A stretch of 64,000 nucleotides of DNA from Rhodopirellula baltica (GTDB taxonomy: Bacteria > Planctomycetota > Planctomycetia > Pirellulales > Pirellulaceae), in NCBI GenBank assembly GCA_002901265.1, contig PPHI01000001.1, forward strand, positions 186,001 to 250,000, in the 5' to 3' direction. Positions within the stretch are counted from its first letter, which is position 1; each line of letters starts with the position of its first letter. The position numbers were made by a program, and so were the translations under genes. Below the pieces are notes generated by a model. The model did no database searches, was not told the origin of the DNA, and worked only from the letters and a program-made list of their open reading frames with translations. This document shows positions 62,940-64,000 of the stretch, in pieces.

Positions 62940-63743
62940 ATGGATCGCAAACCAGCCCAATCGACGAGCCTTTGGATCTCCGCCGTCTTTGCCATAATGA
63001 CCGTTTGTCTGGCGAATCCGCAGGCAACTGCTGTTGAAGCTCACCTCGAGTCGCTCCCCGAGGGGGCTACGAAATCAGACGACGCGTTCCAGGTTACCAT
63101 CGAGATCTCCGAGATCGTTGACGGCAAACCGGTTCCGGTCGATCGGCACTTGATTCTGTTCAAAGACCAGCGCGCGTATGACTTTTCGCTTGTTCAACCG
63201 ATGGACATCACCGTCGTCGATTGGGCCACTTCTCAAATGACCGTGTTATCGCGACAGAAAAATCTGCAAAGTTCGATGCCGATGAAGAAGGTCAACGAGT
63301 CAGTCGCTCAGCTGCGGGTGTACGCCAAGAAAAACCAACTGGAAGATCAACTCGGTATCAACGCCCAACCGCTGCGAAACGATGACCAGTCGACCGAGCT
63401 GACTTTTGGCGACTACCACTACAACGTCAAGTCGGTCGCCGCGCCGTCGCCCAGTCAGGCTGCTCGTTTCGCACAGTTCACCAACGCTGTGGCCCGATTA
63501 AACCTGGCACGGCACCGTGGCGCACCTCCGTTCGCTCGTATGTCGCTGGGCAACGAATTGGCAGCACATGGCCAACTGCCGCAGACGATGCATTTGACGA
63601 TCGAATCGGACGGCAACACACGAATGCTCGTTTCTCAGTACGCCATCAAAGAATCGCTCAGCCCCGAAGCGGAAGACCGAATCAATAAAGTGTCAAGCAT
63701 GCTGATGCTGTACCGCGATGTCCCAATGTCGGATGTCCGCTAG
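62940..63743 (+). CDS. Exported protein of unknown function
   Basis: A 267-residue protein starting at the ATG at 62940 with a signal peptide (LWISAVFAIMTVCLANPQATA). The mature part is soluble with alternating charged segments and no recognised domain. An upstream in-frame extension to 62556 lies opposite lgt and has non-coding character, so I exclude it. It stands alone between lgt and the last gene. Near-duplicate 19-base copies lie around its stop (63725-63743 and 63746-63764). Confidence 0.65.
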   Translation: MDRKPAQSTSLWISAVFAIMTVCLANPQATAVEAHLESLPEGATKSDDAFQVTIEISEIVDGKPVPVDRHLILFKDQRAYDFSLVQPMDITVVDWATSQMTVLSRQKNLQSSMPMKKVNESVAQLRVYAKKNQLEDQLGINAQPLRNDDQSTELTFGDYHYNVKSVAAPSPSQAARFAQFTNAVARLNLARHRGAPPFARMSLGNELAAHGQLPQTMHLTIESDGNTRMLVSQYAIKESLSPEAEDRINKVSSMLMLYRDVPMSDVR

Positions 63744-63898
63744 CTAATGTCGGCTTTCCGCTAGATTTGCCCCCCACAAAAAGATCGTCGTCCCCCCATT
63801 GCTTGCACTTGGGCATCGCGTACGCTACAACGGAACCACCCGTGAGGCGAAGTGTCCAAACGTCATCTAAGAATTCGCAGCAAGTATTGAGGTCTTCG

Positions 63899-64000
63899 AT
63901 GTGGAATCAGCAGGAAACGGTCGATGCCGGATCGAGTTCTACCCGAGCCACTATTTCCGGGCGAGCAATCTGGCAATGGAGCGGCACGCAATGGGAATTG
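63899..64000 (+). CDS. Partial gene cut by window end
   Basis: An ATG at 63899 opens a frame that runs to the last base without a stop, giving 34 residues (MWNQQETVDAGSSSTRATIS and more, ending in a Trp-rich patch). A GAGG lies about 8 bases upstream, a good ribosome site. Too little is visible to name a family. Confidence 0.45.
   Translation, partial: MWNQQETVDAGSSSTRATISGRAIWQWSGTQWEL

Overview
The window looks like chromosomal DNA of a planctomycete, most likely a marine Pirellulaceae relative of Rhodopirellula. This rests on the mixture of gene families: a secreted S1 sulfatase, Tat-exported Gfo/Idh oxidoreductase, DUF1573 protein, a nucleotidase/multiheme cytochrome fusion, an oversized Lgt, and an uncommon rplM-rpsI-infA cluster. 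Genes are dense on both strands. I found no tRNA, rRNA, CRISPR array, prophage or insertion sequence.

Layout. 1-5.2 kb: a catalase-like protein cut by the window edge, an UlaG-like metallo-hydrolase, a repeat-bearing spacer, a glycosyltransferase, a zinc alcohol dehydrogenase and a glycerophosphodiesterase. 5.4-11.5 kb (minus): an esterase, then a tight operon joining polyamine synthesis (AdoMet decarboxylase, membrane aminopropyltransferase) to membrane proteins of unclear role (DUF350, DUF4178, SPFH-GYF and a small glycine-rich protein). 11.9-18.5 kb: polA, FmdB-type zinc ribbon, NAD(P)HX epimerase, SMP-30 protein, sulfatase. 18.7-24.9 kb: infA, rpsI, rplM, class II-like photolyase, prepilin peptidase, GntP permease. 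25-32.6 kb: metF, PH-domain protein, TVP38 protein, an ATPase/arrestin-like pair, purQ, Gfo/Idh oxidoreductase. 32.7-44.7 kb (minus): a long gene row from a leucine-rich-repeat protein and Xaa-Pro peptidase through accB, accC, a WecA-like transferase, an O-antigen-ligase-like protein, a DUF1573 protein and a nucleotidase/tetraheme cytochrome to a CDF metal exporter. 45.2-56.2 kb (plus): a full cbb3 oxidase cluster, ccoNO-Q-P-G-H, a TauE/SafE-like protein, ccoI-S, then a second copper ATPase. 56.2-64 kb: an epimerase, a small membrane protein, a GxxExxY gene bracketed by repeats, a MOSC protein, a CbbX-like AAA+ ATPase, lgt, a secreted protein and a gene cut by the window end.

How the genes work together. 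The cbb3 cluster supplies the oxidase subunits, its Fe-S assembly factor and copper delivery (CcoI, CopA, TauE/SafE-like protein). The accB-accC pair feeds fatty-acid synthesis, and the WecA-like and ligase-like proteins next to it suggest surface-polysaccharide synthesis. The polyamine operon probably couples spermidine-like amine production with membrane-domain organisation.

A warning for users. Seven genes (SPFH, gntP, the cytochrome fusion, the ligase, the WecA-like gene, accC and the GxxExxY gene) are each broken by what looks like loss of exactly one base, mostly in a short homopolymer. accC is normally essential and all seven changes have the same sign, so base-calling or consensus deletions are more likely than true pseudogenes. 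I annotate each as one gene across its frameshift.
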